From Pyronema omphalodes (Eukaryota > Ascomycota > Pezizomycetes > Pezizales > Pyronemataceae), in assembly GCA_024516155.1 (NCBI GenBank), contig JAJJXM010000030.1, positions 62,001 to 126,000 on the forward strand: DNA of 64,000 nucleotides, read 5' to 3'. The translations under genes were made by a program, and so were the position numbers. The notes beneath the pieces were generated by a model. The model searched no databases. It saw only the letters and a list, made by a program, of their open reading frames with translations, and was not told where the DNA came from. Shown one piece after another: positions 12,202 to 23,518 of the stretch (its first letter is position 1; every line of letters starts with the position of its first letter).

Positions 12202-12541
12202 TGTCTAGACGGATGACCTAGTGTTTGCGCTTGAAGAGATACCCGTTGTCACCGATGAATTCTCATGCTTTAGCTCGTGCTAGATTTTCGCTCCAGGAGA
12301 AGGAGAGATGTTTCCTGCTGTCCCTTCATAAGTACTACTGAAGTATCTAGTTGCTGTCGCTCGTTGTCGAACGTCACATCTACTTCGCAGAGCGAGTCAG
12401 AAAGTCCGTGTACGCCGATCATCTCGTTTGGAAGGCGCCCTACAGACCGGATCTGATCGACGCCGCTCACTCCGGGGAATTTTAACGCACAGATTCGCGC
12501 AAGGGCCTTCACCGGAATATTCAATTCGACAAACCTTCAAG

Positions 12542-13819
12542 ATGTCGGACGAGCTTGGATTGGGACCGACCTTGTTGGGAGTGATGTTTTCACTGACCAC
12601 TCTTTCTACAATTCTTGTTATCCTTCGGTGGGTTTTGGGTTTTCCACAGCTACAGTAAAGACATTTTTAGCTGAGATAATGTTTAGTTTCTATTGTCGTG
12701 CAAAAATTATCGGAAATGTTACCATTGACGACTACCTTATTGGATTCGCTCTCTTTCAAACCTGGGGTCTGTGTGTCAGTAACTATTTCCATGTCTACTA
12801 CGGAACCGGAAAGCATGCTCAATAGTGAGTACAACGAAGCTCTTAAACAACTAAGAATTATATCTAATGTAGCACACAGCCTTACCAACTACATGGAAAT
12901 TATCATCCCAACATTGAAGCTTTGGTACGCCTACCAGCTTCAATACTTGATGATTCTTTACACTGTGAAAATCTCCATCCTCTGCTTCTACTACCGTCTG
13001 TCACCCCAGAAGCTCTACAGATGGTCCGTCTGGGGACTCGGAGGTCTTATCACCGCCTACACTGTTGCTATGTTCTTCGTCAACATGTTTGAATGCCCCG
13101 AGGACATCACTCGCGCCTGGGCCATCACCTTCCCCCAGGGCTGCAACAACCTCGTCACCGTTTACTATGCCATGGCCGCATTCAACATCTTCACTGATAT
13201 CCTTATCTTCATCCTTCCTCTTCCCACTGTCCTTTCTCTCCAGGTCAACAAGCGCAAGCGTGGAGCTTTGCTTCTCATTTTCTCCGTTGGATCTTTGGCT
13301 ATCATCGCTTCTATCGTTCGTATCAATGCTTTGTACAAATACATGGAGGCCGTTATGACCGGAGGAGACATCCCCTACGTCGCCGCCTATATCTTGATCT
13401 GGTCCCAGGTTGAGGTGAACATGGCTATTTCTTCCGCCTCTGGTCCTTCCCTTAAGCCCCTCGTCAAGTCGGTGCTTGGAGGAACCAGCTTCAACAAGAG
13501 CTCCTACTACCTTCGTGGAGATAGCTCTCGCAGCAAACCTCAGTCGACCCCGAATGGACATAGAATCTACGGAAATGATAGAAGCGGAATGGGGAGATCT
13601 AGGGATGAGGAGAGAGATGTTCCTTTGGGAAACTATAAGGGACATGTTAGGTCCACTGCTATCCACAGTAGCAGCGCAAATACTAGCCAGGAGAATATTA
13701 TTAACTCCTCTATGGGTGGAATTATGCGTACGACGGATGTGAAGGTGGATGTGGAGTTGGGTATCAGATCGAAAAACGATTCTGAGGATAGTTTGAGGAG
13801 GTTGGAGTATGGTAATTAA
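12542..13819 (+). CDS. fungal rhodopsin-domain integral membrane protein (7 TM)
   Basis: Member of the large fungal 'rhodopsin domain' membrane family (seven helices, function mostly unknown; related to SAT4/Pth11-like sequences). Exons are 12542..12627, 12687..12824 and 12880..13819, giving 387 aa. The last acceptor must be the second AG (12879) to keep frame. Visible family features are an N-terminal TM segment (about 10-28), FYCRAKIIGNVTIDDYL after it, the loop with MFECP...W, YYAMAAFNIFTDILIFILPLP, the KRGALLLIFSVG helix, and a final helix before PSLKPLV. The cytoplasmic tail (about 95 residues) is polar and Ser-rich. It is not an opsin: no retinal-binding lysine is expected or seen in the matching place. 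It is likely a surface sensor or scaffold. Confidence 0.88.
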
Positions 13820-15298
13820 AATGGGAAGAAGGGATACTTTACATCCATCGGATATTGTTTCATTTGTGTTTATTGGGTTTTGATGGAGTTAATGTGGGAT
13901 ATAATGGATACTAAAAGCGATGTACAATACCTAACTATGTGTTTCTTACCTCTGTACACAATCGAGGCTTCATTTCGTCTTTACTTCATGATTCCGTATT
14001 TCAACTCTGTAGCAAAAAAATCCTGTGAGAACCAAGACGGTCAATTCGGCACGGTTCAATGTAACCCTATGTAGACAGCTTGAAGACAAGAGGTCAGCTA
14101 GCAAAACGCCGAGAGATAATCCCATCTCAGGTCCGTGAGCGTTTTTGGAGTAATTCTCGCTCGCATCGGGCTTGATACTAGAGGAACTTTAGCGTTTTTT
14201 CACGTCAAGCATTTCTGACGAGTGTGGCGTAACCTGGATGCCCCTGAAGAATTTCCAAAGCCCCGGCCTGAAAGGTGAACTGTATCCCGGAAATCCAGCA
14301 GTTTCTGCAACCCTGAAGCACAATTGTTAGGTTAGCGTACCAAACTGCCTGATTGATCCCTTTTGCCCCTTTCTTGATGTATCATGGAGACCCAGAAGCC
14401 ACAACTTCTCGCACACCAAAGTCCCTTGGTGGATGTTAAGGTATCGATTTAGAGGCAAAAATTGAGAATCTGTCATGAGTCATGTTATTTTTCCCCATGG
14501 AACCAATGAAAGGTCATCAGGGACGACAGATACTCAATAATCCGCTATCATCAGGACCCACTTGGTTCAACAGTAATAATCCTTTAATGCTCACCGCCGA
14601 CATTTCCACGTGTGCAAATCTCATTTAAACCTCTTCTCATGGTGTCTTACATGACGACTTATGCCGTGGTTATGTTTTAGTTCCTATTTCTTGCATCGAT
14701 ACGAGATTATCCAAGCCAACTAATCATTGAATCGGTATATTTTAGCCCTGTCTTTCAACCGCGGCAGAGATTTTTCAAGGGAACAAACTTTTTTTCGCCA
14801 GATCCCGAGAAGAAAGAGCCGATATCCAAGTTCGCGGGGTTTTTTCGGCGATCAAAAAGCGGCACAAAAGCCTTCGCCAGACGGTTCTGGGCCTGCGGGG
14901 GTCTCAGACGGACTCTGGATTGGCGAGGATGTTTGTTCGGCAAACGGACAAGAGGGAGGAAAGTCAAGCCAACTGTTGCCATCCGGGCCTGAAGGGTCTT
15001 GGATGACGTTGGAATGCGGGGGTGGATTGATAACCACAGGGAATCATGATCTGCTCAGGGAGGAAGGAGAAAAGAAAGGGGGACCAAGCGTTCAGAGAAG
15101 TCCCAGGGCACAAAACTGTGGCGTCAAGTAAGTGGCGCAGTTTGAGGAAGTCGTTGTGGCGTACTGTGGCGGGTGAAACCCTCAACGCGTAAAGTTAGTA
15201 AATACATCCTACGTCACTCTGCTGACATAGCACGGAATCCTCAGCACGCCCGTGCCCGTGCCCCGCTGCAGCTCCTCCACACCGCCCCCACCACAGCC
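13820..15298. other. intergenic, no supported gene
   Basis: About 1.5 kb. Open frames at 14727..15185 on both strands are G-rich low-complexity stretches without motifs. The end of the interval is the promoter and leader of the rhomboid gene. Confidence 0.45.
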
Positions 15299-16516
15299 AT
15301 GTTTCGACAACCTCTTTTACGATCAACCCAGAATTTCTCACGATCGCCGCACTTGAAGCCGAGCTCTTTATCATCACGATCGATCTCTCCGCTCAACTCG
15401 TCGCAACTATGTCCGCCTCGGATTCGTACCTATGCCCGTCCTTCGCCGCGCTCTTACCCTTCCCCTAGGGCTGGCCAAACGAAAAGACCGTCACCGGAGG
15501 AATTATCCAATACAAGATTATCAGATGCAAGGCAAGAGAAAGAGCGGATATCGCAATTGGAGAATGCGTTGAATAGCGGTGTCTATGATCGAGATCCAAC
15601 CGGAGGAAAGACAAAGGCGCTCACCATTGTTTTCGGCGTGGTAGCAACATCGATCACCCTGCTACTCCAGTTTGAGGAATCATGGGTGAACCCACCTATT
15701 CTACCAGACGAATTCAAGCCCTACGCAAAATCGCCTTTAAACTCAAAGTTATGGTTTTCCGAACCCCGTGTCGCAATCAATCTATTCTTTCACAGACTCC
15801 GGTGCGGTCAATACAAATCAACAATCTTTAATAATGTTTCTTTCTCCCCGGCCGAATATTTAGGCTACAATAACGATGGAACTAAATCGACGGAACCATG
15901 GCGATGGTGGACGTTGGGAACTCACATGGTTGGACACTACTCGATAATTCACCTTGGAATGAGTATTATGGTTTTCAACAATGTTTGCTCGGCATTAGTA
16001 CCTATGTATGGAGCTGCCAGAACCATGGCGGTATTTATTTGCGGAGGAACTGGTGGAGCTGCAGCGTACTGTGGGATACAATCATGGCTCAATGGCGAGA
16101 AAGTTAAATCTGGCAATGCAGTGCGGGTGACCAAGATGGAGAAAACCACCAGAGATGATAATGGAGCGGTCAGAACCATGAGATATCTGCAACAAGAATA
16201 TGCACCGGGCATGCGGGATCTGTTTGTACGGAACTTGGGTGCCAGTGGAGGTTTGATGTCGCTGTTCACCGTCGCTGCTATTGCCATGCCACAGATTAAG
16301 TGGGGATTGCCGTTTTTACCCTTCTCCTTTGGAACGAGATCAATGCTTGCGGGAGTTATGGCGTTTGATCTGGTTGGGTTGTCGGGTTTCTTGGGTACTA
16401 CTGGAATCGGTCATGCTGGACATCTTCTTGGAGATGTTGCTGGAGCGTTGTTGTATTTCCTCTGGCTGAGACGCTTGCCTATCTCAAGATTTCTGAAACA
16501 ACAAAGAAGGGCTTAG
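15299..16516 (+). CDS. mitochondrial rhomboid protease (PARL/Pcp1 type)
   Basis: Intramembrane serine protease of the mitochondrial rhomboid group, which processes inner-membrane proteins such as cytochrome c peroxidase and Mgm1/OPA1 in yeast. Single exon, 405 aa from the ATG at 15299; that start gives an Arg/Ser-rich, acid-poor leader typical of mitochondrial import. The frame stays open upstream to an ATG at 15173, giving 447 aa. A first TM segment lies near 108-120. The rhomboid core shows HMVGHYSIIHLGMSIMVFNN (oxyanion-side His/Asn), GASGG with the nucleophile at about Ser316, and GHAGHLLGDVAG with the catalytic His at about 372-375. An insertion of about 60 residues separates TM segments 2-3 from the GASG helix, which is plausible for fungal homologues. 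Confidence 0.9.
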   Translation: MFRQPLLRSTQNFSRSPHLKPSSLSSRSISPLNSSQLCPPRIRTYARPSPRSYPSPRAGQTKRPSPEELSNTRLSDARQEKERISQLENALNSGVYDRDPTGGKTKALTIVFGVVATSITLLLQFEESWVNPPILPDEFKPYAKSPLNSKLWFSEPRVAINLFFHRLRCGQYKSTIFNNVSFSPAEYLGYNNDGTKSTEPWRWWTLGTHMVGHYSIIHLGMSIMVFNNVCSALVPMYGAARTMAVFICGGTGGAAAYCGIQSWLNGEKVKSGNAVRVTKMEKTTRDDNGAVRTMRYLQQEYAPGMRDLFVRNLGASGGLMSLFTVAAIAMPQIKWGLPFLPFSFGTRSMLAGVMAFDLVGLSGFLGTTGIGHAGHLLGDVAGALLYFLWLRRLPISRFLKQQRRA

Positions 16517-18074
16517 GCGTAGGTGGCAGAAGTATTTTTACTTAGTTCTTGATGAAAAGAGGCTAGGGGTATGTAGATAATTCAAAATAGCCTTTGCTAC
16601 TCAGCGTCGTTGATATGCATGGTGAACATATGTATTACGCAAGATGTTTGACTGTGGTGAAGTTCGGACAAAGGTGAGAGTAAGGGATGTTCCGAAGACA
16701 GCAGAAATCTATATACGTAAAGACAGTAATATCCTTTCGGCTTTTTAAAGCTCAAGAACGTGCAAAAAATCAGCTTAACACGTGCGTAACTGCGTATAGA
16801 CAACCGCCACGCTGCTGACACGATACTGGCTAACATGATTCACTTCTCCGAGCTCTTATTTGACCACTACCATACTTATAGCACTTCGTTTTGTTGGCTA
16901 GAATTAGATACTAATGTTCATTAATGGCGTATGCGCAATTAACGGGCTTTCATAACCTCCCCACCTACAACTTCGCATTTATGTCATACTACATCACTCG
17001 TCGAAATACATTATACCTACCCACAAGGGGTCCCCGCCCTCTTTGCAGTCACAGGAAAACCAGAAACAAAATAACAAGAAAAGAAAGAAAGAAGACATAA
17101 ATCTCGATACCAGCGGGCATCAACCCCCCTACGTTAATCAAAACCCACTGTAGACGCTTTAATGCCCACAAAATCCCCTGAGGACTTCCTTCATTGGGCC
17201 TTATACGTTTCAATGGCTGCGTGTTCATGGATCTACAACCCATAGCTATTTTATTCATCTTTCATGGGAGAATATAATTCGGAATCACTTTGATGCCGCA
17301 AGCGGTGATATCTTGTCACATATCAATATGCAAAGTAGATGGCACTGATTATCACTCGCTTAAGTTTGTCAAACACGCCGTAACTACAAATGTTGGTTTG
17401 GACTTTAGATAGATGAGAATGTTTTTAGACGAAAACGGGCTACGTATATGCCCCAGGCAATGTTGGGAATTAAGAGGGGATTTGTTATTCGGGATATACA
17501 GTACAGCTTGCTTTGAACTACTAAGCGAAAATACTCTTCGACCATACTATTCAATGGGACATCAAAGAGCGACTAATAACCTACCACTCTGGTCTCTCGA
17601 TATGATGCATCTTGCATTTCACGGTGATTCAGAGCGGGTATTTCTGTACCACCATTCGTATCACTGGTGAATCACAAAGTCCTACCGGGACTCTACCGTC
17701 CTGTACGCGGGGGCTGTATCTATTCTTTATCCAAATCAACATCAAACTCTTAACGACGCAGTTTACTTGAATCTACAGCTATAATTGTTCTATAAGATCA
17801 GCAGGAGTCATCAAGACAGTTGTATTTGGACTAGTGTTTCCCATCTCTCAAATATACCGCATCATCATATGTACAACAGAGCCGTTAGTTAGCCGATGTG
17901 AAGTAATTCAAGAGGAACGGGAAAGACCGATGAAACCGAGCCTTATGGTGCAGAGTAATTAGGTTGAATAGATAAGAGAAAAGGGTATTGCTCCTCCTGG
18001 TGAAGATCTGTGAAGTGATCGGGTAGTGCGCCGTATGCACTGCAGAGACGGCATATCGCAGGTTGGAGGTGGTT
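16517..18074. other. intergenic, no supported gene
   Basis: About 1.5 kb. Only short open frames without motifs; nothing recognised apart from the 3' flank of the rhomboid gene. Confidence 0.45.
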
Positions 18075-18298
18075 TCATGGTCCTGGAGGGTTTCCGTAGC
18101 CTCGAACTACTAGTCTGATGTAGAATAATCGAATAAGTAAAAACTAGCACCGGGCATATTTGTGTCTGGAAAAACTCTTGAGCTTGTTGTTATTCGGACA
18201 ATCTGTGGTGCCATCTGGCCGCTGCTATGCATATGATGCTCAGGCGGCATAGCGGGAGCGCGGGCGAGTTTCAAGGTGCTGAGGATTTTCGGAAGCAT
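18075..18298 (-). CDS. candidate small protein gene (54-55 aa)
   Basis: A possible small gene. Starting at 18298 the frame reads MLPKILSTLKLARAPAMPPE and continues about 50 codons with a basic N-terminus resembling a mitochondrial presequence. Upstream on the same strand is a good 5'-leader intron: a GTAAGT donor near 18351 and a GGGCAG acceptor just three bases before the ATG. A short intron (18150..18110, weak donor GTGCTA) would join it to VVRGYGNPPGP and a stop at 18075; an alternative acceptor 26 nt further on ends after GP. I do not recognise the family. Supporting points are the leader intron and basic composition; against it are the poor second donor and very short length. Confidence 0.33.
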
Positions 18299-18930
18299 GG
18301 TCTGCCCTATGTCCGGCGCTACAAGGCGTGGATCTCTTCACTTTATACTTACATTTATAGCGGCTTCATCGCTGTATACTCTCCACCGATTGCTCGTTCA
18401 TGATTCGTCGTAGGGGTTCCTAAAAATAGCCCGAAACCGCTAGCGTCGTCTCCCTGACGATCACCGTCTCAAGCGCCGACTTCAAACGGCTCCGAAGGCA
18501 GGGCCGGCCACGACAACTGTCAAAAGGCCTAAAGCACGCCAAAAGGTGAAAAATCCTCTATCAAGCGCCGGTTCTAGCCATCTTGATACGTGTAGATTTG
18601 CATTCCCCGCTCTCGGCTACTAGCGATCGACCCTGCGATTGGGGTTTTCTATTTTCAGTGTGCGAGCGTCATAGCGTCACTTTGAATGTTAAAACCTACC
18701 TCATCCTCTGTGGGTTATGTAGAATGATACATTCCTCTCGATAGTATTTTCCAGGCCCGAAATTGTCTATTCATCTTCAACGCTGGTCGTTTTGTATTTT
18801 CTATTCACTTTCTGTTTACTTGCTTCCCTTCCTTCTTTTGCTGGTTGATCCAGATATTATTTATCTTCAAACGGACTTCAGAATATCAGAATTTCTCCAC
18901 AGCATACGAAATTACCATTAAAACGATAAA

Positions 18931-20793
18931 ATGCCGTCCCCTCGAATGTTCCGTGATGCCGTCAGCTACATCTTCACCCGCGCCTCCGACGATGCTCCCA
19001 CGAAGCCTAACCTCCCACCAATGACCTCCACCCCACCTTCATTACCCACCTACCGCCTCCGCTATTTCCTCACCAACCTCACCTCCCTTCTCATCTCCGC
19101 TTCCTGCCTGGTAATCATCGCCACAACTCTAAATTTCTATACCAACTCGGAACTACCTACCTGGGGTGAGGGAATCGCCATTCACAGTTACACAGCCTGG
19201 CTTTCCGTACTCGCAAAGCTCGCTTTGATTATTCCTCTTGCAGAATGTATATCACAAGCCAAATTCCGACTTTTCACGCAAGGACGACGAAAACTATCAG
19301 ATCTCGATCTTGCCGATGCGGCCAGTAGAGACTCTCTGGGTGCTTTAGGGTGGTTATTTCGATTTCGCTCGGGGTTTCTATTGCACTTTGGAGCAGCGTT
19401 GATGGTTGTGAGTTTAGCATGGGATCCGGCAATGCAACATCTTATCCGGCCAACGATGTCTTCTATTCCCGATCGTAATGCTACAGCTAGCCTGGCGGTT
19501 AATCAGGATTATGCACCGCAGAGAGGATTGGATAGAGGGTTGGTGCTTACTACTCCAAAGGCTATGGCGGCGGGAATTCAAGCAACGGTTTTGGGACAAT
19601 CGATTACACCGGGTTATTACTGTCCGAGTGGGAACTGTACTTACCCCCCGGTTTCCACTGTCGGTATCTGCACCACTTGTGAGGATATTACGGACTCTTT
19701 AATCCGGTCCTGTAAAGACCTCTCGCAAAAAGATCCCTACTGTTTCCCCGGCAGTGATGTCTGCTATACCACCGGCCAGCTCTGCTCGTATAGGTCAACT
19801 TCTGGAGTCATCATCGGTGGGGCTAATGGTATCTTCCTTAACTTTGCCGCCACAGGAGCTGATTTTGTCAACATGGGGAATGGCAATATGCAGCTAAACC
19901 GGGATATCGTCAACCTGACTGCATTATATATCGACCCCAGAGGTGCCGCAGACCCTCCAGACAATGGAACCTTCGCCGCATCCCCAATCCCAATGGCACC
20001 CGGACATGTGAAAAACGGAGTTCACAAAGCGAGAGGATATCAATGCAAGATATCATACTGCCAGCAGCAGGTTCAATCTTTCGTTATCGGCGGTCAACTA
20101 AAGGAGATTCTTCAACCGGCTACAGATCACGTGGAGAATTTCATGACGAAGACTCCGGTGTTCAATAGCCCGGATTTACCAGAGAATTTGTTACAGCAGC
20201 GATTTAACTTGACGAAGGGAGATAATAGCACGAGAGTCTCGTTAACGGCTCTGTATGCGTTGTCGAAAGGATTATCAGTATCGTTGAGCGGTAATACTAC
20301 CTACGCTGGAATTAGGGATAATGCCCCTGCTATGTCGGATTTCCATCGCGCTTTTTATGAGGGGATGGTGGCGACTAGTTTTACAACCATGATGAGTGAT
20401 ATTACTAGCAGCGTTACGTCTGCTATCCGGAATGAGATGGCTTCATCGGCTATTGGAACAGTATGGATTCAACGTTGTCTACTCAGAATCAAGTGGGAGT
20501 GGATAATCCTCCCGTGTGTTATCTGGGTCGGGGTGCTCATTATGCTTTTAACGACGACATTCAGAGCACGGAAAGAACATGCGCCGTGGTTGGGAACCAG
20601 TCAGTTGGCGACGGTTTACATTGATTTAGAGAGAGAAGTAAGGGTGGATGTGGATCGTAGAGACGCTTCTTGGGGAGATAAAGGAATGATGAGATCGGTA
20701 GCGGAGAGTCAGAGGGTTAGGATTGCACCAGCGCATGCGGCGGATGGATGTGCAAGGTTGGAATTTACGAGATTAGGGGCACCGTCGCAGTAG
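18931..20793 (+). CDS. DUF3176 fungal membrane protein
   Basis: Intronless, 620 aa. It belongs by layout to the fungal DUF3176 family of unknown function. Two TM segments lie at about 45-67 and 88-106, followed by ISQAKFRLF and the DAASRDSLGALGWLF block that marks the family. A third TM lies at about 150-165. A long extracytoplasmic region follows with many cysteines (CPSGNCTYP, CTTCEDIT, CYTTGQLC) and N-glycosylation sites. A final TM at about 525-547 precedes a short basic cytoplasmic tail. The Cys-rich stretch suggests a disulphide-bonded exterior. The start is the first ATG after a CT-rich leader. Confidence 0.88.
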   Translation: MPSPRMFRDAVSYIFTRASDDAPTKPNLPPMTSTPPSLPTYRLRYFLTNLTSLLISASCLVIIATTLNFYTNSELPTWGEGIAIHSYTAWLSVLAKLALIIPLAECISQAKFRLFTQGRRKLSDLDLADAASRDSLGALGWLFRFRSGFLLHFGAALMVVSLAWDPAMQHLIRPTMSSIPDRNATASLAVNQDYAPQRGLDRGLVLTTPKAMAAGIQATVLGQSITPGYYCPSGNCTYPPVSTVGICTTCEDITDSLIRSCKDLSQKDPYCFPGSDVCYTTGQLCSYRSTSGVIIGGANGIFLNFAATGADFVNMGNGNMQLNRDIVNLTALYIDPRGAADPPDNGTFAASPIPMAPGHVKNGVHKARGYQCKISYCQQQVQSFVIGGQLKEILQPATDHVENFMTKTPVFNSPDLPENLLQQRFNLTKGDNSTRVSLTALYALSKGLSVSLSGNTTYAGIRDNAPAMSDFHRAFYEGMVATSFTTMMSDITSSVTSAIRNEMASSAIGTVWIQRCLLRIKWEWIILPCVIWVGVLIMLLTTTFRARKEHAPWLGTSQLATVYIDLEREVRVDVDRRDASWGDKGMMRSVAESQRVRIAPAHAADGCARLEFTRLGAPSQ

Positions 20794-21592
20794 GATGCTT
20801 ACGAGGCCAGGAAGGGGGAAAAGGAAGGGGAAGGACTAATTTCTTGAATGTTTCTTTTGTATTATACCTTGAGCTTTGTTTGAGCGTGGTTTGATTTTAG
20901 CACGGCGTTTCATATAGGATACCAGATTGTTTATTTGGACAACATCATGGATGGTTTCTTCTTTGTACTACTCTTATCGTAAGCCTTTCTTTACATTTTC
21001 CTTTCAACAAGCGAATTGAGTTTGATTGTTTTTTGCCTGGTATTACGTATCCACTCTCAAGCGGCGACAATTTTAAACGAATATCCATAAATATGTTGTC
21101 ACATGAAAATCTACGGTCATAGAATCGACGGTTGCTGTAGTAACGTGGATTTGTAGGCACTGAAATAACGGACTGCGAAGGTACGGACATAGCTTAGTGT
21201 GACTAACTAACGAATCTAGTGAACCAGAGAAGGTGTCAGTTTTCTCAGTCTGACTGATTGTATGGGTATGCAGTACTGCCTTCGACATGACTAGATTTTT
21301 ATACATACTACTGACAAATTTTGTGTTCCCACTGCAAATTTGGTTACTTTGAACACATTATAAAGTTGGTTTCAGTCTTGATGGATACTCGGAATCTTGT
21401 CGATATGATTTCTTGGGTCTGGTCTCACCACCCTTTATACTGATATTTGTCTCTTTGACACTGGCCTTGATTTGATACCGCGCTTGTTTTTATGCTAGAG
21501 CAGTATCCTATCCGGACTGCAGCGGCGGATTACTGACCCGGATAAAAAGTAGTAAAGCTCATATGTGCTAAAGGCTCTTTACACCTAACCCG
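20794..21592. other. intergenic upstream of tRNA-Met
   Basis: About 800 bp of AT-rich sequence. Only short motif-free frames on the minus strand; no gene supported. Confidence 0.45.
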
Positions 21593-21695
21593 GTCTGGTT
21601 GGCTCAGTTGGTAGAGCGTCGGTCTCATAGTACATTATGACTTCCACTAAGTGGTAGCAATCCGAAGATCGCGAGTTCGATCCTCGCACCGGACA
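21593..21695 (+). tRNA. tRNA-Met(CAT), elongator type, with intron
   Basis: Acceptor stem GTCTGGT pairs with ACCGGAC (one G-U); discriminator base A. D arm is GCTC/GAGC; anticodon loop CTCATAA after splicing, with anticodon CAT at 21626..21628; T arm GCGAG-TTCGATC-CTCGC. A 30-nt intron (21630..21659) sits between positions 37 and 38, the standard place. The body follows the elongator Met pattern (AGTTGGTAGAGCGTC...), including the T31-T39 mismatch also known from yeast elongator Met. A box (TGGCTCAGTTGG) and B box (GAGTTCGATCC) are both present. Confidence 0.95.
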
Positions 21696-21703
21696 TTTCT
21701 TTT

Positions 21704-21715
21704 GTTTTATTTTTT
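21704..21715 (+). terminator. RNA polymerase III T-run terminator
   Basis: TTTT and TTTTTT runs begin within about 20 bp of the tRNA 3' end, as expected for Pol III termination. Confidence 0.75.
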
Positions 21716-21846
21716 AGATACTTCAAAATACTCTCCTCGGGAATGTAAGAATACGCGAGAAGGCATTGACAGCAGTCATTCTCAATGCCCCCGCGTCTCT
21801 TTATGACGTAGCGAAATTGGGTGCCTGCCGTTGGCATGTACTCGGT

Positions 21847-22057
21847 GGCCTGGAGTTTCAAAAGGCATCAGTGACTGTCACAGGCATCACCGTATCATAT
21901 CCAATCCGCTGCCAAATGCTACTTCATGCCGAATACTCCTCGGTACCTGGGCGTCTTTTAATGTCGCCGGTACGTAGGGTTCAGCTAAATGTAGTCGAGG
22001 CCCCGGAGTTTCGAAAGCCACCCGCGATTGTCACAGGCATCCTCCTCACCAATCCGC
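21847..22057. repeat. diverged two-copy direct repeat beside the tRNA
   Basis: A stretch of about 60 bp at 21847..21909 recurs at 21999..22057 (offset 152 bp), with shared blocks such as GGAGTTTC, TGTCACAGGCATC and CCAATCCGC/CAATCCGC. Similarity continues upstream more weakly (GCGTCT.TTT.ATG). A plus-strand frame (21766..22083) is open through both copies and its two halves resemble one another (ASVTVTGITVSYP versus PAIVTGILLTNPP). No family recognised. Confidence 0.6.
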
Positions 22058-22561
22058 CTGGAGAATTTACCTTCCCGCCTTAGCAGCCTCATCGCTAATC
22101 TAGAATATCGTCTAGCAACCGTTTGTTTTAACCCCTATGGACTGTTGCTGCCGCGAAACTCTGTTCGCAGCAGAAAATAGACGGCGGTTAGAGATTGGTG
22201 ATGGAACGCGGTTACACTGGTAGAATAGACTCCTTGAAACGTGGTTCCTGGGGTTCCCTATGGTATTCATGTTTAGAGTGCGCACCACACTGAGGCAAAA
22301 CGTTTTTTGTAGGAGAGAAAAGAATAGATGAGAGACGGTATATAATGCATTGTTACGGCATGAAAATGAACAAAGGTTCTTGCGCTGCGCGCGGAGACGA
22401 CTTGACTTACGAACCGGATCAATTCATCATCGAGGAGCACTCGGTTTATGCCAGCAGTAACACGAAAAAAACAGAAAACAAACAAAAAAAAAATTCCATC
22501 TTAACCTCCTCAGTTCCTAGTTTTCAGTTCTCAGTTCGCCGGTCGAACTGTTATTCCAATC

Positions 22562-23518
22562 ATGGACCCATCTACGCAAACTTCGAACCACCCAAATAAA
22601 CAATATCCCTCACCGCCAACTGTTATCACCTCCCATTCTCATAGTCCCTACAACTCCCCGACCCGTCCGCCGTCTTACTCACCCCCCTCTAGTCTACCCT
22701 CCAGCTACCCCCACGGTAGCCCTCTCAACCACGGTCTCGGTCTCCACATTCCCAACCACGATGAAAAATCCTCCGCCTTCACCACAGTCCCACTCCACCC
22801 TAGCCACAACTACACCCCCTCCTCCAGCATCTCCAGCACCTCCTCCCACTCCTTCCTAAAGCCCCTCTCCCCTCTAACCCTGCGTACCTCCAACGAACTC
22901 CGCAGCCTCACCATCTCCCGCACCCGTTTCATTCTGCGTCTCCTATCCACTATCTTCTCCATGGTAATCGTGGGCATGATCAGCGACGCCTACACCTCCT
23001 TCTTCGCCACACGGGCCCAGGGATTTCTTTACGGTGGTCTACCACTATGGCCAGACGAGGGAATAGACCTAACATCCAGTAATGCGATATTCGCAGTTGG
23101 AGTGGTGACATCTGTGTTCTCGATGATGGTTCTTGTGGGGGGATTATGGCCTAGGATACGTCATGTCACCATGATGGGGGATTTTGTGCATTCGGCGGTG
23201 GCGGTGGGGAATTTAGGGATTGCGGTTGGGGGAACGGTGTTTGCGAGGTTGTATCATGCGAGATTACTGCGGGATGGTGGACAGACGGAGGTTTTGAGGG
23301 ATTGGACTTGTGCGAGACAGGAGGTGTTGCATCCGTTGGTGCAGTTTTCGGTGGTTTGTGGGAATTTGAGGGCAGCGGAGGTTATGGGTTGGGGGGTTGT
23401 CGTGGTGGAGGCGTTGGTGTTGGTTAATGTCGTTTTGGGATGTGTTTTTGTCAAGAGGGAGGGGACGAAGGGACATGCGAGGATGGCGAGTATGAGAAGT
23501 TTGAGGGGGAGAGTTTGA
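22562..23518 (+). CDS. four-TM integral membrane protein, unknown function
   Basis: Intronless, 318 aa. The first 115 residues are Pro/Ser/His-rich and likely disordered and cytoplasmic. Four hydrophobic segments follow at about 123-145, 175-200, 213-230 and 278-298, a spacing like MARVEL-type or small fungal membrane proteins. The short tail is basic. The third-to-fourth loop includes a CARQEVLHPLVQFSVVCGN stretch with two cysteines. No catalytic motif seen; a structural or sorting role is only a guess. The start is the first ATG after a CT-rich leader. Confidence 0.78.
   Translation: MDPSTQTSNHPNKQYPSPPTVITSHSHSPYNSPTRPPSYSPPSSLPSSYPHGSPLNHGLGLHIPNHDEKSSAFTTVPLHPSHNYTPSSSISSTSSHSFLKPLSPLTLRTSNELRSLTISRTRFILRLLSTIFSMVIVGMISDAYTSFFATRAQGFLYGGLPLWPDEGIDLTSSNAIFAVGVVTSVFSMMVLVGGLWPRIRHVTMMGDFVHSAVAVGNLGIAVGGTVFARLYHARLLRDGGQTEVLRDWTCARQEVLHPLVQFSVVCGNLRAAEVMGWGVVVVEALVLVNVVLGCVFVKREGTKGHARMASMRSLRGRV

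Larger units (their letters stand above)
9967..12541. other. intergenic with MITE-like element
   Basis: About 2.6 kb without a gene. It contains the inverted-repeat element at 11662..12201 and, within that, a 9-bp tandem repeat at about 11788..11818. The remaining open frames (10762..11508) have no motif. Confidence 0.5.

Noticed and set aside
8728..13819. Tyrosinase plus rhodopsin-domain protein as a biosynthetic cluster
   Set aside because: No backbone enzyme, precursor peptide with repeats, or UstYa-like oxidase is visible between or beside them, and the gap is 2.6 kb.
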